From the NCBI GenBank assembly GCA_046081125.1, contig JBJTVH010000084.1:1-32190 (forward strand): a stretch of DNA of 32,190 nt, written 5' to 3'. The DNA is from JBEIFW01 sp046081125 (lineage in GTDB: Bacteria > Actinomycetota > Acidimicrobiia > Acidimicrobiales > Ilumatobacteraceae). Positions within the stretch are counted from its first letter, which is position 1. Each line of letters starts with the position of its first letter. Of the stretch, positions 25,065 through 32,190 are shown in pieces. The notes under the pieces were generated by a model. It did not search any database. It was not told the DNA's origin and saw only the letters and a program-made list of their open reading frames with translations. The translations under genes were made by a program, and so were the position numbers.

Positions 25065-25070
25065 ACCCTA
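25065..25070 (-). promoter_or_regulatory. -10 box TAGGGT of the cupredoxin gene (leaderless)
   Basis: TAGGGT on the minus strand, seven bases before ATG 25057; it fixes the start choice between the two adjacent ATGs. Confidence 0.6.
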
Positions 25071-25136
25071 CTGCCGGAACTCGAAAAGCCGCCGCCCGGG
25101 ACCCGGTCCGGCCGTTGGTCGTCGGGCACCCCAACC

Positions 25137-25142
25137 TAGGAT
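25137..25142 (+). promoter_or_regulatory. -10 box TAGGAT of kgd (leaderless)
   Basis: TAGGAT ends six bases before the kgd GTG at 25149. TTGGTC at 25115-25120 is a possible -35 with a 16-base spacer. Confidence 0.55.
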
Positions 25143-25148
25143 CGGGCC

Positions 25149-28100
25149 GTGCCCGAGCAACGCCCCGCTCCCTTCGGACCGAACGCCTGGCTGGTCGAAG
25201 AGATGTACGAGCAGTACCGCGCCGATCCGAACTCGGTCGGGGAGTCGTGGCGCGAGTTCTTCGGCGACTACCGAGCCGGTGGCCTGCTGGCCCCGGCGCC
25301 GGGCCAGCCGCCGGTCACGCCGCTCACCCCGGTCACCGCGCCGGTTGCAGCGGCGGCGCTCCCGGCTCCCGCCGCACCGGCGGCCGCGCCGGCTGCCAGC
25401 GGCGACGAGCGTGGTGACGCGATCCGCGGGGCCGGCGCAGCGATCGTCGCGAACATGGCCCGCAGCCTCACCGTGCCCACGGCCACCAGCTTCCGTGACG
25501 TGCCCGCCAAGCTGCTCGAGGTCAACCGGAAGGTCATCAACAACTACCTGGGCCGCAAAGGGTCCGGCACGAAGGCGTCGTTCACCCATCTGATCGGCTA
25601 CGCGATCGTGCGGGCGATCGCCGACGCCATGCCGGTGATGAACAACACCTTCGTCGAGGGCGCCGACGGCACTCCGAGAGTGGTGCGCAACCCGCACGTG
25701 AACCTGGGTCTCGCCGTGGACCTGGCCAAAGCCGACGGGTCGCGCACCCTGGTCGTGCCGGTGCTGCGCGAGGCCGACACGATGAGCTTCGCGGCGTTCT
25801 TGAACGCCTACGAGGAGATCATTCGCAAGGTCCGCACGAACAAGCTGACCGTGGCCGATTTCCAGGGCGCCACGATCACGCTGACGAACCCCGGGACGAT
25901 CGGCACCGTGCAGTCGGTGCCGCGCCTCATGCCCGGTCAGGGGGTGATCGTCGGGGTCGGCACGATCGACTACCCGGCGCAGTGGCAGGGGGCCGACGAG
26001 CGGACCCTGGCCGAGCTCGGCGTGTCGAAGGTCGTGACGGTGACGTCCACCTACGACCACCGCATCATCCAGGGTGCCGAATCGGGGCTGTTCCTCAAGC
26101 GGGTCCACGAGCTGCTCACCGGCGGTCACGACTTCTACCGCGACGCGTTCCGCAGCCTGGGCGTGCCGTACGAGGACGTGAAGTGGAACCGGGATTCCAC
26201 GCCGATCAACCGTGACCTGGCGCTGCTGCAGAAGCAGATGCAGGTCGCCACCCTGGTCCGGGCCCACCGGGTGCGGGGGCACCTCATCGCCGACCTCGAC
26301 CCGTTGGCCTGGTCCGAACCCCAGATGCACGACGAACTCGATCCGGTCACCTACGGGCTCACGATCTGGGATCTCGATCGCGAGTTCCTCACCGGTGGCG
26401 TGGCCGGGTCCGAGACGATGACGCTCGGCGACCTGCTCGGCGTGCTGCGCGACGCGTACTGCCGCACGATCGGTATCGAGTACATGCACATCCAGGACAC
26501 CGACGAGCAGCGCTGGATCCAGACCAAGCTCGAGGGCGTTCCGTTCCAGCTCTCCAACGCCGAGCTGCGCCACCTGCTCGGCCGGCTCAACGCCGCCGAG
26601 GCCTTCGAGAAGTTCCTCGCCACCAAGTACGTCGGCACCAAGCGGTTCGGCCTCGAAGGCGCCGAGTCGGCGATCCCGGTGCTCGACACGATCCTGTCCG
26701 TCGCGGCCGACGACGGCCTCGACGGTGCCGTGCTCGGCAGGGCCCACCGCGGCCGGCTCAACGTGCTCGCCAACATCGTCGGCAAGAGCTACGACCAGAT
26801 CTTCCGCGAGTTCGAGGGCTACGTGGCCCCGGACTCCGTGCAGGGCTCCGGCGACGTGAAGTACCACCTGGGCGCCCAGGGCAAGTACCAGAGCCCCGCC
26901 GGCAACCTGGTGGGCGTCGAGCTCGCCGCCAACCCGAGCCACCTCGAAACCGTCGATCCGGTCGTGATCGGCATGGTGCGCGCCCGGCAGGACCAGATCG
27001 ACCCGCCCGGTTCGTTCTCGGTGCTCCCGTTGCTCATCCACGGCGACGCCGCGTTCGCGGGCCAGGGCCTCGTGGCCGAGTGCCTCGCGATGAGCGACAT
27101 CACCGGGTACCGGGTCGGCGGGACGATCCATCTGATCATCAACAACCAGATCGGCTTCACGACGGCGCCGGAGCACGCCCGGTCCTCGCCGTACTGCTCC
27201 GACGTGGCGAAGATGGTCCAGGCGCCGATCTTCCACGTGAACGGCGACGATCCTGAGGCGTGCGTGCGGGTGGCCCGGCTGGCCTACGAGTACCGCCAGG
27301 CGTTCCACAAGGACGTCGTCATCGACATGGTCTGCTACCGGCGACACGGGCACAACGAGGGCGACGACCCGAGCTATACGCAGCCGTTGATGTACAGGGC
27401 GATCGATCAGCGCCGCACGGTGCGCAAGCTGTTCGTGGAGCGGCTGGTCAAGCGGGGCGACATCACCATCGACGAGGCCGAGGCCGCGCTCGACGACTTC
27501 CAGTCCCGCCTCCAGTCGGCGCTCGACGAGACCCGCGCTCACGCCCCGATCGCCGGTATCAAGGCGGCCAAGCCCCCCAAGCCGATCGGGGTGCTGCCCC
27601 ACGTGCCCACCGGCGTGGCCCGGGACGTGCTCGACTCGGTCTTCGGGCAGTTCACGTCCTACCCCGACGGGTTCACCCCCCATCCCAAGTTGGCCCGGCA
27701 GTTCGAGGCGCGCGCCAAGCTGTATCGAGAGCAGGGCGAGGTCGAGTGGGCCACCGCCGAGGCGTTGGCGTTCGGGTCGCTGCTGATCGAGGGCACGCCT
27801 ATCCGGCTCGCCGGTGAGGACAGCCGCCGGGGCACGTTCTCCCAGCGTCACGCGTCGCTGATCGACTTCGAGACCGGTGCTGCGTGGACCCCGCTGCAGC
27901 ACCTGCCCGGCGCGGCTCGGTTCTTCCTCTACGACTCGCTGCTGTCGGAATACGCGGCGCTCGGTTTCGAGTACGGCTACTCGGTGGCCAACAAGGACAT
28001 GCTGGTGCTCTGGGAGGCGCAGTTCGGCGACTTCGTCAACGGTGCCCAGATCATCATCGACCAGTACCTCGTCGCCGCCGAGGACAAGTGGGGCCAGACG

Positions 28101-28766
28101 GCCGGCGTGGTGATGCTGCTCCCGCACGGCTACGAGGGGCAGGGCCCCGAGCATTCGTCGGCTCGGATCGAACGGTTCCTCACCTTGGCCGCCGAGGACA
28201 ACATCCAGGTGTGCAACGCCACGACCGCAGCCCAGTACTTCCACCTGCTGCGCCGCCAGATGCACCGGGAGGTCCGCAAGCCGCTGGTCGTCTTCACGCC
28301 CAAGAGCTTCCTGCGCCGGCCTGAGAGCCGTTCGCCGATCGACGAGCTCACCCGGGGCTCGTTCGAGGAGGTGCTCGACGATCCGGTGCTCGCCGATCGC
28401 AGCCGGGTCCGCCGGGTCGTGTACTGCTCGGGGAAGGTCGGCCTCGAAGCGCTCGCCGAGCGGGCCAAGCGCCGTGTCGACGACGTCGCCATCGTGCGTG
28501 TCGAGCAGCTCTACCCATTCCCGGCCGACCGGATGCGCCAGATCGCCGAGAGCTACCCGAACGCCCAGCAGCTCGTCTGGCTCCAGGAGGAGCCGGAGAA
28601 CATGGGCCCCTGGACGTTCGTGGAGCACCAGACCTGGCGGATAAAGGCCCGTGGCTACGACCTGTCCCACGTCGCCCGGGTGCCCTCGGGCAGCCCGGCG
28701 ACGGGCTCGGGCAAGATCCACGAGCAGGAGCACGCCGAGCTGTTCGACGCGATCTTCGCCCCCTGA
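25149..28766 (+). CDS. kgd: multifunctional 2-oxoglutarate metabolism enzyme (2-oxoglutarate decarboxylase/dehydrogenase E1 with E2-type domain)
   Basis: 1205-residue actinobacterial E1-E2 fusion of the TCA cycle; the mycobacterial enzyme is of similar size. The N-terminal helix segment (NAWLVEEMYEQYRADP) is followed by an Ala/Pro linker (about 50-85) and an E2-like succinyltransferase core with YDHRIIQGAESG (His304). There is no lipoyl domain, as known for this group. The E1 part follows: HRVRGHLIADLDP (about 372-384), HRGRLNVLANIVGKSYDQ (about 531), GDAAFAGQGLVAE (about 631), NNQIGFTT, and the ThDP motif region to HNEGDDPSYTQP (about 734). GTG 25149 is leaderless. Regulation by GarA-type FHA proteins is known in relatives but not visible here. 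Confidence 0.95.
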   Translation: MPEQRPAPFGPNAWLVEEMYEQYRADPNSVGESWREFFGDYRAGGLLAPAPGQPPVTPLTPVTAPVAAAALPAPAAPAAAPAASGDERGDAIRGAGAAIVANMARSLTVPTATSFRDVPAKLLEVNRKVINNYLGRKGSGTKASFTHLIGYAIVRAIADAMPVMNNTFVEGADGTPRVVRNPHVNLGLAVDLAKADGSRTLVVPVLREADTMSFAAFLNAYEEIIRKVRTNKLTVADFQGATITLTNPGTIGTVQSVPRLMPGQGVIVGVGTIDYPAQWQGADERTLAELGVSKVVTVTSTYDHRIIQGAESGLFLKRVHELLTGGHDFYRDAFRSLGVPYEDVKWNRDSTPINRDLALLQKQMQVATLVRAHRVRGHLIADLDPLAWSEPQMHDELDPVTYGLTIWDLDREFLTGGVAGSETMTLGDLLGVLRDAYCRTIGIEYMHIQDTDEQRWIQTKLEGVPFQLSNAELRHLLGRLNAAEAFEKFLATKYVGTKRFGLEGAESAIPVLDTILSVAADDGLDGAVLGRAHRGRLNVLANIVGKSYDQIFREFEGYVAPDSVQGSGDVKYHLGAQGKYQSPAGNLVGVELAANPSHLETVDPVVIGMVRARQDQIDPPGSFSVLPLLIHGDAAFAGQGLVAECLAMSDITGYRVGGTIHLIINNQIGFTTAPEHARSSPYCSDVAKMVQAPIFHVNGDDPEACVRVARLAYEYRQAFHKDVVIDMVCYRRHGHNEGDDPSYTQPLMYRAIDQRRTVRKLFVERLVKRGDITIDEAEAALDDFQSRLQSALDETRAHAPIAGIKAAKPPKPIGVLPHVPTGVARDVLDSVFGQFTSYPDGFTPHPKLARQFEARAKLYREQGEVEWATAEALAFGSLLIEGTPIRLAGEDSRRGTFSQRHASLIDFETGAAWTPLQHLPGAARFFLYDSLLSEYAALGFEYGYSVANKDMLVLWEAQFGDFVNGAQIIIDQYLVAAEDKWGQTAGVVMLLPHGYEGQGPEHSSARIERFLTLAAEDNIQVCNATTAAQYFHLLRRQMHREVRKPLVVFTPKSFLRRPESRSPIDELTRGSFEEVLDDPVLADRSRVRRVVYCSGKVGLEALAERAKRRVDDVAIVRVEQLYPFPADRMRQIAESYPNAQQLVWLQEEPENMGPWTFVEHQTWRIKARGYDLSHVARVPSGSPATGSGKIHEQEHAELFDAIFAP

Positions 28767-28777
28767 ACGGGCGCCGC

Positions 28778-29425
28778 TCAGGCGAACGGCAATCCGAGCA
28801 TCGACGACAGCTCGGCGAGCGCCGTGTCGGGGTGCACGACCTTGATGGTCGTCATCCCCATGGCCTTCGCGGGCTTCAGGTTGATGCCGAGGTCGTCGAG
28901 GAAGACGCATTCGGACGGGGTGACACCGAGCTGCTCGCAGGCGATCTCGTAGAACCGCGGCTCGGGTTTGCGGCAGCCGACCTTCGACGACTCCACCACC
29001 ACGTCGAACCGCCCCATGACGGCGGCGACAGCGGCGCGTCGCTCCGACGGGCCTTCCTCGCCGTTGGCGACGTTGTTGGTCAGGCACGCCGTGCGGTACC
29101 CGGCGCTCTTCACGGCATCGAGCGCGGCGACCATCGCCGGGCGGATCTCGCCAGCGAGCAACTCGAGGACCCGGCGGCCCGACAGCTCGCCGCCGAGGGC
29201 CCGCGCCTCGATCTCGAACAGCGCGGCGAACCCGTCGTGGTCCACCTCGCTGCGCTCGAGGCGGGCCCATGCGTTGTCGTCGGGGTTCGTGGCGTTCACC
29301 GTCCGGATGAAGCCTTCGGCGAGGCCGAGCTCGCGCTCGTACCGGGCGAACGCGTCGAAGGGGCTGCTCAGGATGACACCGCCGAAATCCCACAGGACGG
29401 CGGCGAAGGACCGGGTGGTGGACAC
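28778..29425 (-). CDS. HAD superfamily hydrolase, subfamily IA
   Basis: 215-residue haloacid-dehalogenase-fold hydrolase with a helical cap. Motif I is LWDFGGVI: nucleophile Asp13, but Gly15 replaces the usual second Asp, as in YihX-type and related HAD-IA phosphatases. Motif II is ACLTNN (Thr116), motif III SKVGCRKPEP (Lys153), motif IV FLDDLGIN (Asp177, Asp178). The substrate is unknown; a sugar-phosphate or small phosphoester is likely. GTG 29425 is preceded by TACCGT at eight bases; the open frame continues far upstream only as antisense-type sequence. Convergent with kgd, 11 bases between stops. Confidence 0.85.
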   Translation of the reverse strand: MSTTRSFAAVLWDFGGVILSSPFDAFARYERELGLAEGFIRTVNATNPDDNAWARLERSEVDHDGFAALFEIEARALGGELSGRRVLELLAGEIRPAMVAALDAVKSAGYRTACLTNNVANGEEGPSERRAAVAAVMGRFDVVVESSKVGCRKPEPRFYEIACEQLGVTPSECVFLDDLGINLKPAKAMGMTTIKVVHPDTALAELSSMLGLPFA

Positions 29426-29433
29426 GGCGCCGA

Positions 29434-29439
29434 ACGGTA
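29434..29439 (-). promoter_or_regulatory. -10 box TACCGT of the HAD hydrolase gene (leaderless)
   Basis: TACCGT on the minus strand, eight bases before GTG 29425. Confidence 0.5.
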
Positions 29440-29497
29440 GGGGATCGCGGCGACGGTCCGCCCGTTCGCGCCCCCGGCGTGCTTGACTGCACCGCTG

Positions 29498-31108
29498 ATG
29501 CCCAGACACGTCGTGGTCGACGGGTCGAACCTGGCCACCGAAGGCCGGACGATGCCGTCGCTCAAGCAACTCAACGACGCCGTGCTGGCCTTCCTCGCCG
29601 ATCACCCCGACACCGTCCTGACCGTCGTGGTGGACGCCACGTTCGGGCACCGGATCGCCTCGTCGGAGGTGGCCGAGTTCGATGCGGCGATCGAGAACAA
29701 CGAACTTGTGTGCCCGCCGGCCGGTGCCATCGGCCGCGGCGATGCGTTCGTGATCACGATCGCGAAGAAGGTCAATGCGACGATCCTCTCCAATGACTCC
29801 TACCAGGAGTTCCACGGCGACGAGCCGTGGCTGTTCGAAGACGGCCGCCTGATCGGCGGCAAGCCGGTTCCCAACGTCGGGTGGGTGTTCGTGCCGCGCA
29901 CACCGGTGCGCGGACCGATCAGTCGCAAGGCCGTGAAGGCCACCAAGGGCGGGCACAAGCTGCGCGAGACCCGGCACGGCCACCGGCCCACGTCGCTCGC
30001 GAACCAGCCGATGCCCCAGCCCTCGGCACCGCCGCCGCGGCTACGCCAGGCGTCGGCCCCGGCCGCCGGTCGCCCGGAACCGGCCGGCCTGGACGCCGCC
30101 CCCTCGCCGGCCGGGTCGTCCGCGACCGGGCCGGCACTCGCCGCGGTCCCGGCCAAGCACGAACCGGTGAACGACCCGATGCCGTTCCTCGTGTTCGTCG
30201 ACGCACACCCGGTCGGCTCGGTGGTCGACGCCGTGATCGAGGCGTACTCGTCGCATGGGGCCTACGCCCGCGCCGGGGACGTGCGGGTGTACTGCCCGTT
30301 GCGGCACATGGCCGTTCCTGCGCCGCGGGCTGCCCGGGGCGTGTTGAAGCTCGGCGAGGTCCACCGGTTCGAAGTGGTCAGTTACAACTCCGAGCGGCGC
30401 TCGGTCGACGTGGCCCTGCCGGGGGTCGTCGCCGTTGCTGCGCCGGTCCCCGAACTCGACGAGACCGTCAACCCTGGGGTCGGGCCCGCCGGGGTTGCGT
30501 CCAACGCCGTCGAGTCGGCCGAAGCGAAGCCGGCGGGCCGCGGCAAGCGCCGGGGCCGAGGCGGCGCAGCAGCGGCCGAGCCGGTGCCCGCCGAGCGTCC
30601 GGCGGCCGGGGTTGCCGCCGTGGAGGTTGCTGCCGGCGAGTCGCCTGCGGCCGAGACCGCAGCGCCGGAGGTGGCCACCGAGGTGCCGGCGCGCGGCGGT
30701 CGCAAGCGGCCCCGGGCGACGCCGGTCGCTCCGGCCGCAGCGCCACAGGCCGAGCCGGCCAAGGCAACGAAGGCGCCGAAGGCGCCGAAGGCAACGAAGG
30801 CAACGAAGCGGGCCCCCAAGCCCGCCGAGCCCGCTGCGGTCGTGCCGGTCACGGTCGAAACCGCCGCGGTCGAGCCCGTTTCGGCCCAACCTGCGCCAGC
30901 GAAGCGTGGCCGTCGCCCGAAGGCGGCTGCGCCGGTCGTGGCGCCGGACGAAGCCCCGGCTGCGGTGTCGGGCGGCGCCGACGGCGCAGCACCGGCGGCG
31001 CGCCGCCGGGCGCCTCGGGAGCCTCGGCCCGAAACGCCGGTTGCGGACGTGCCGACCAAGGCGCCGGCCAAGCCCGGTGCTGCCCGCCGGCGCCGGCCGT
31101 CGGCCTGA
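29498..31108 (+). CDS. NYN/Zc3h12a-like ribonuclease-domain protein with S1-like domain and basic Lys/Ala/Pro tail
   Basis: 536-residue protein of three parts. Residues 1-145: NYN (PIN-like) nuclease domain with acidic residues Asp8 (VVDGSN), Asp46 (VVVDATFG), Asp82 (GRGDAF) and Asp100 (LSNDSYQEF), the layout of Zc3h12a-type RNases. Residues about 237-308: an S1-like RNA-binding fold (GSVVDAVIEAYSSHGAYAR to RRSVDVALPG). Residues 309-536: low-complexity, Ala/Pro-rich and strongly basic (GRGKRRGRGG, TKAPKAPKATKATK, RRRAPREPR), like histone H1 or the mycobacterial HupB tail. I choose ATG 29498; a TTG at 29483 is in frame. No clear promoter. An RNA-processing or nucleoid-linked role is an inference. 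Exonuclease III follows after four bases. Confidence 0.8.
   Translation: MPRHVVVDGSNLATEGRTMPSLKQLNDAVLAFLADHPDTVLTVVVDATFGHRIASSEVAEFDAAIENNELVCPPAGAIGRGDAFVITIAKKVNATILSNDSYQEFHGDEPWLFEDGRLIGGKPVPNVGWVFVPRTPVRGPISRKAVKATKGGHKLRETRHGHRPTSLANQPMPQPSAPPPRLRQASAPAAGRPEPAGLDAAPSPAGSSATGPALAAVPAKHEPVNDPMPFLVFVDAHPVGSVVDAVIEAYSSHGAYARAGDVRVYCPLRHMAVPAPRAARGVLKLGEVHRFEVVSYNSERRSVDVALPGVVAVAAPVPELDETVNPGVGPAGVASNAVESAEAKPAGRGKRRGRGGAAAAEPVPAERPAAGVAAVEVAAGESPAAETAAPEVATEVPARGGRKRPRATPVAPAAAPQAEPAKATKAPKAPKATKATKRAPKPAEPAAVVPVTVETAAVEPVSAQPAPAKRGRRPKAAAPVVAPDEAPAAVSGGADGAAPAARRRAPREPRPETPVADVPTKAPAKPGAARRRRPSA
30761..30808 (+). repeat. 9-bp tandem repeat in the basic tail of the NYN-S1 gene
   Basis: Five units of AAGGCAACG or AAGGCGCCG plus a final AAG encode alternating Lys-Ala-Thr and Lys-Ala-Pro. 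The 9-bp period keeps the frame, so copy number could vary between strains. Confidence 0.8.
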
Positions 31109-31112
31109 CCGC

Positions 31113-31883
31113 ATGCGGGTCGCCACCTGGAACGTCAACTCGCTCAAGGCCCGGCTCGGCCGGGTCGAGGCGTGGCTGGCCGACGTCGCCCCCGACATCG
31201 TGATGCTTCAGGAGACCAAGCTGGCCGACGGCGCATTCCCGGCCCTCGCCTTCGAGTCGCTCGGCTACGAATCCGCCCACCACGGGGAGGGGCGCTGGAA
31301 CGGCGTCGCCATCCTCTCGAAGGTCGGCCTCGTCGAGGTCGTGCCCAACTTCACCGACGGCGAGGCCCCCGACGCCGAAGCCCGGCTGCTGTCGGCCACC
31401 TGTGGCGGCATCCGGTGCAGCTCGGTCTACGTGCCCAACGGCCGAGCGCTCGACCACGACCACTACCGGTACAAGCTGGCGTGGATGGCCCGCCTACGGG
31501 CCCACGTGCTGGCCACCACCCGGCCCGGCGATCCCGTGGTCGTCGGCGGCGATTTCAACATCGCGCCCGAGGACCGCGACGTCTGGGACCCGGCCGCGTT
31601 CGTCGGCGCCACCCACGTGAGCGACCTGGAGCGGGCCGCACTCGCCGAGCTGTGCCGGACCGGCCTGACCGATGCGTTCCGGATCCGCTGCGACGCGAGC
31701 GGGATCTTCTCGTGGTGGGATTACCGGGCAGGTGACTTCCATCAGGGTCGGGGAATGCGGATAGATCTCCTCCTCGCCTCGGCCCCGGTGATCGACCGGG
31801 TGGAGTGGGTCGTCGTCGACCGCAACGCTCGCAAGGGCACCCAACCGTCGGACCACGCCCCGGTGGTGATGGACCTGCGCTGA
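31113..31883 (+). CDS. xthA: exodeoxyribonuclease III (AP endonuclease, ExoIII family)
   Basis: 256-residue DNA repair enzyme that cuts 5' of abasic sites and removes 3' blocks. Catalytic residues of the EEP fold are present: Asn7 (ATWNVNS), Glu34 (LQETKL), Tyr106 (VYVPNG), Asp147 and Asn149 (GGDFNIAPED), Asp219 (MRIDLLL), Asp247-His248 (QPSDHAP). The length is normal for the family. The ATG at 31113 is four bases after the NYN-S1 stop codon, so it is probably co-transcribed with that gene. Ends 15 bases before the convergent HRDC gene. Confidence 0.93.
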   Translation: MRVATWNVNSLKARLGRVEAWLADVAPDIVMLQETKLADGAFPALAFESLGYESAHHGEGRWNGVAILSKVGLVEVVPNFTDGEAPDAEARLLSATCGGIRCSSVYVPNGRALDHDHYRYKLAWMARLRAHVLATTRPGDPVVVGGDFNIAPEDRDVWDPAAFVGATHVSDLERAALAELCRTGLTDAFRIRCDASGIFSWWDYRAGDFHQGRGMRIDLLLASAPVIDRVEWVVVDRNARKGTQPSDHAPVVMDLR

Positions 31884-31898
31884 GGCCTCGTGCGACCC

Positions 31899-32190
31899 TC
31901 AGTGCACGGGGGGAGCCGGATCGGCCTCGGAGCCGGGTGCACACGCGGTCAGGCATGCCACGAGCGACGCGCCGAGCCGGTCGGCGGCGAACGGGCCGAG
32001 GCCGGCAACCGCCCCGAGCGACGCGAGGTCGGTCGGCGCCACCCGGGCCAGTTCGGCGAGCACTGCATCGCTGAGCACCGCCTGCTCGGGGAGGCCGGTT
32101 CGGCGGGCGCGAGCGCGCCGCCACGTGGTCAGCGCGGCGAGCCGCCAGTCGACGGCCGGGGCCGCCGCACGCCCGGCGAGCAGGTCGCCG
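31899..32190 (-). CDS. HRDC-domain protein, C-terminal fragment (UvrD2/RecQ-type helicase likely)
   Basis: The minus-strand frame is open from the window edge to a TGA at 31899-31901 and encodes the last 96 residues; the start lies outside. WRLAALTTWRRARARRTGLP followed by VLSDAVLAELARVAPTDLASLGAVAGLGPFAADR is the pattern of an HRDC domain (helicase and RNase D C-terminal), ending soon before the stop. In actinobacteria this domain ends UvrD2-type helicases, RecQ and RNase D; I cannot tell which. The fragment has no start codon early enough to be seen as a long ORF. Confidence 0.7.
   Translation of the reverse strand, partial: GDLLAGRAAAPAVDWRLAALTTWRRARARRTGLPEQAVLSDAVLAELARVAPTDLASLGAVAGLGPFAADRLGASLVACLTACAPGSEADPAPPVH

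Noticed and set aside
28764..28780. Inverted repeat CCTGA...TCAGG between kgd and the HAD gene as a terminator hairpin
   Set aside because: The arms are largely the two opposed TGA stop codons and only five bases long with no T-run; too weak to list.
25068..29492. Uninterrupted minus-strand ORF of 1474 codons opposite kgd
   Set aside because: It is the antisense shadow of kgd: rich in His, Arg, Val, Gly and Asp without domains, while the plus strand has clear conserved motifs throughout. Long antisense frames are expected at about 70% G+C.

Overview
The window is about 70% G+C with dense, mostly intact genes and no mobile elements, tRNAs, rRNAs or CRISPR arrays that I can see. The gene content points to a free-living actinobacterium, probably in or near the Acidimicrobiia. 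Supporting signs are a mycobacterial-type fused 2-oxoglutarate enzyme (Kgd), several SDR, CoA-transferase III and crotonase genes, an EttA ABC-F factor, and many promoters whose TANNNT -10 box lies 6-10 bases before the start codon (leaderless or nearly leaderless mRNAs). The taxon is inferred from gene families and was not tested.

Layout. 17-3917 (minus): M20 metallopeptidase and MFS exporter pair, preceded by a geranylgeranyl-reductase-type flavoenzyme. 4032-4961 (plus): MFE-2-like SDR. 4948-6120 (minus): MFS permease. 6158-8959 (plus): class III CoA-transferase and release factor RF3. 8979-11602 (minus): EthD protein, then the operon amidohydrolase-SDR-nitrobindin. 11603-11808: the largest intergenic region, with a perfect 20-bp inverted repeat and a G-quadruplex-type tract. 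11809-13703 (plus): quinone oxidoreductase and luciferase-like monooxygenase. 13767-15388 (minus): a 26-codon small ORF, two DUF202 membrane proteins and a crotonase in one overlapping operon. 15427-17079 (plus): 2-hydroxyacyl-CoA lyase-like ThDP enzyme. 17136-20500 (minus): ettA, a membrane protein, a bridging 27-codon ORF and cysQ. 20601-24613 (plus): PuuD-like membrane protein, two adjacent class III CoA-transferases and a PhyH dioxygenase. 24662-25057 (minus): cupredoxin lipoprotein. 25149-28766 (plus): kgd. 28778-29425 (minus): HAD hydrolase. 29498-31883 (plus): NYN/S1/basic-tail protein and exonuclease III. 31899-32190 (minus): C-terminus of an HRDC-domain protein cut by the window edge.

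How the genes may work together. Much of the window looks like acyl-CoA and lipid catabolism. The PhyH-family dioxygenase and the HACL1-like lyase are the two signature activities of fatty-acid alpha-oxidation. They sit near three class III CoA-transferase/racemase-family proteins, an MFE-2-like dehydrogenase and a crotonase. A bacterial alpha-oxidation route is therefore a reasonable but unproven hypothesis. In the adjacent CoA-transferase pair, the second protein has Phe where the catalytic Asp should be, which suggests a heteromeric enzyme.

The items I would look at first are the 2-hydroxyacyl-CoA lyase/PhyH set, the asymmetric CoA-transferase pair, the two 26-27-codon ORFs whose stops overlap a downstream GTG, the back-to-back leaderless promoters at 15395-15419, the hairpin plus G-tract at 11660-11770, and the NYN-S1 protein with a histone-H1-like tail.
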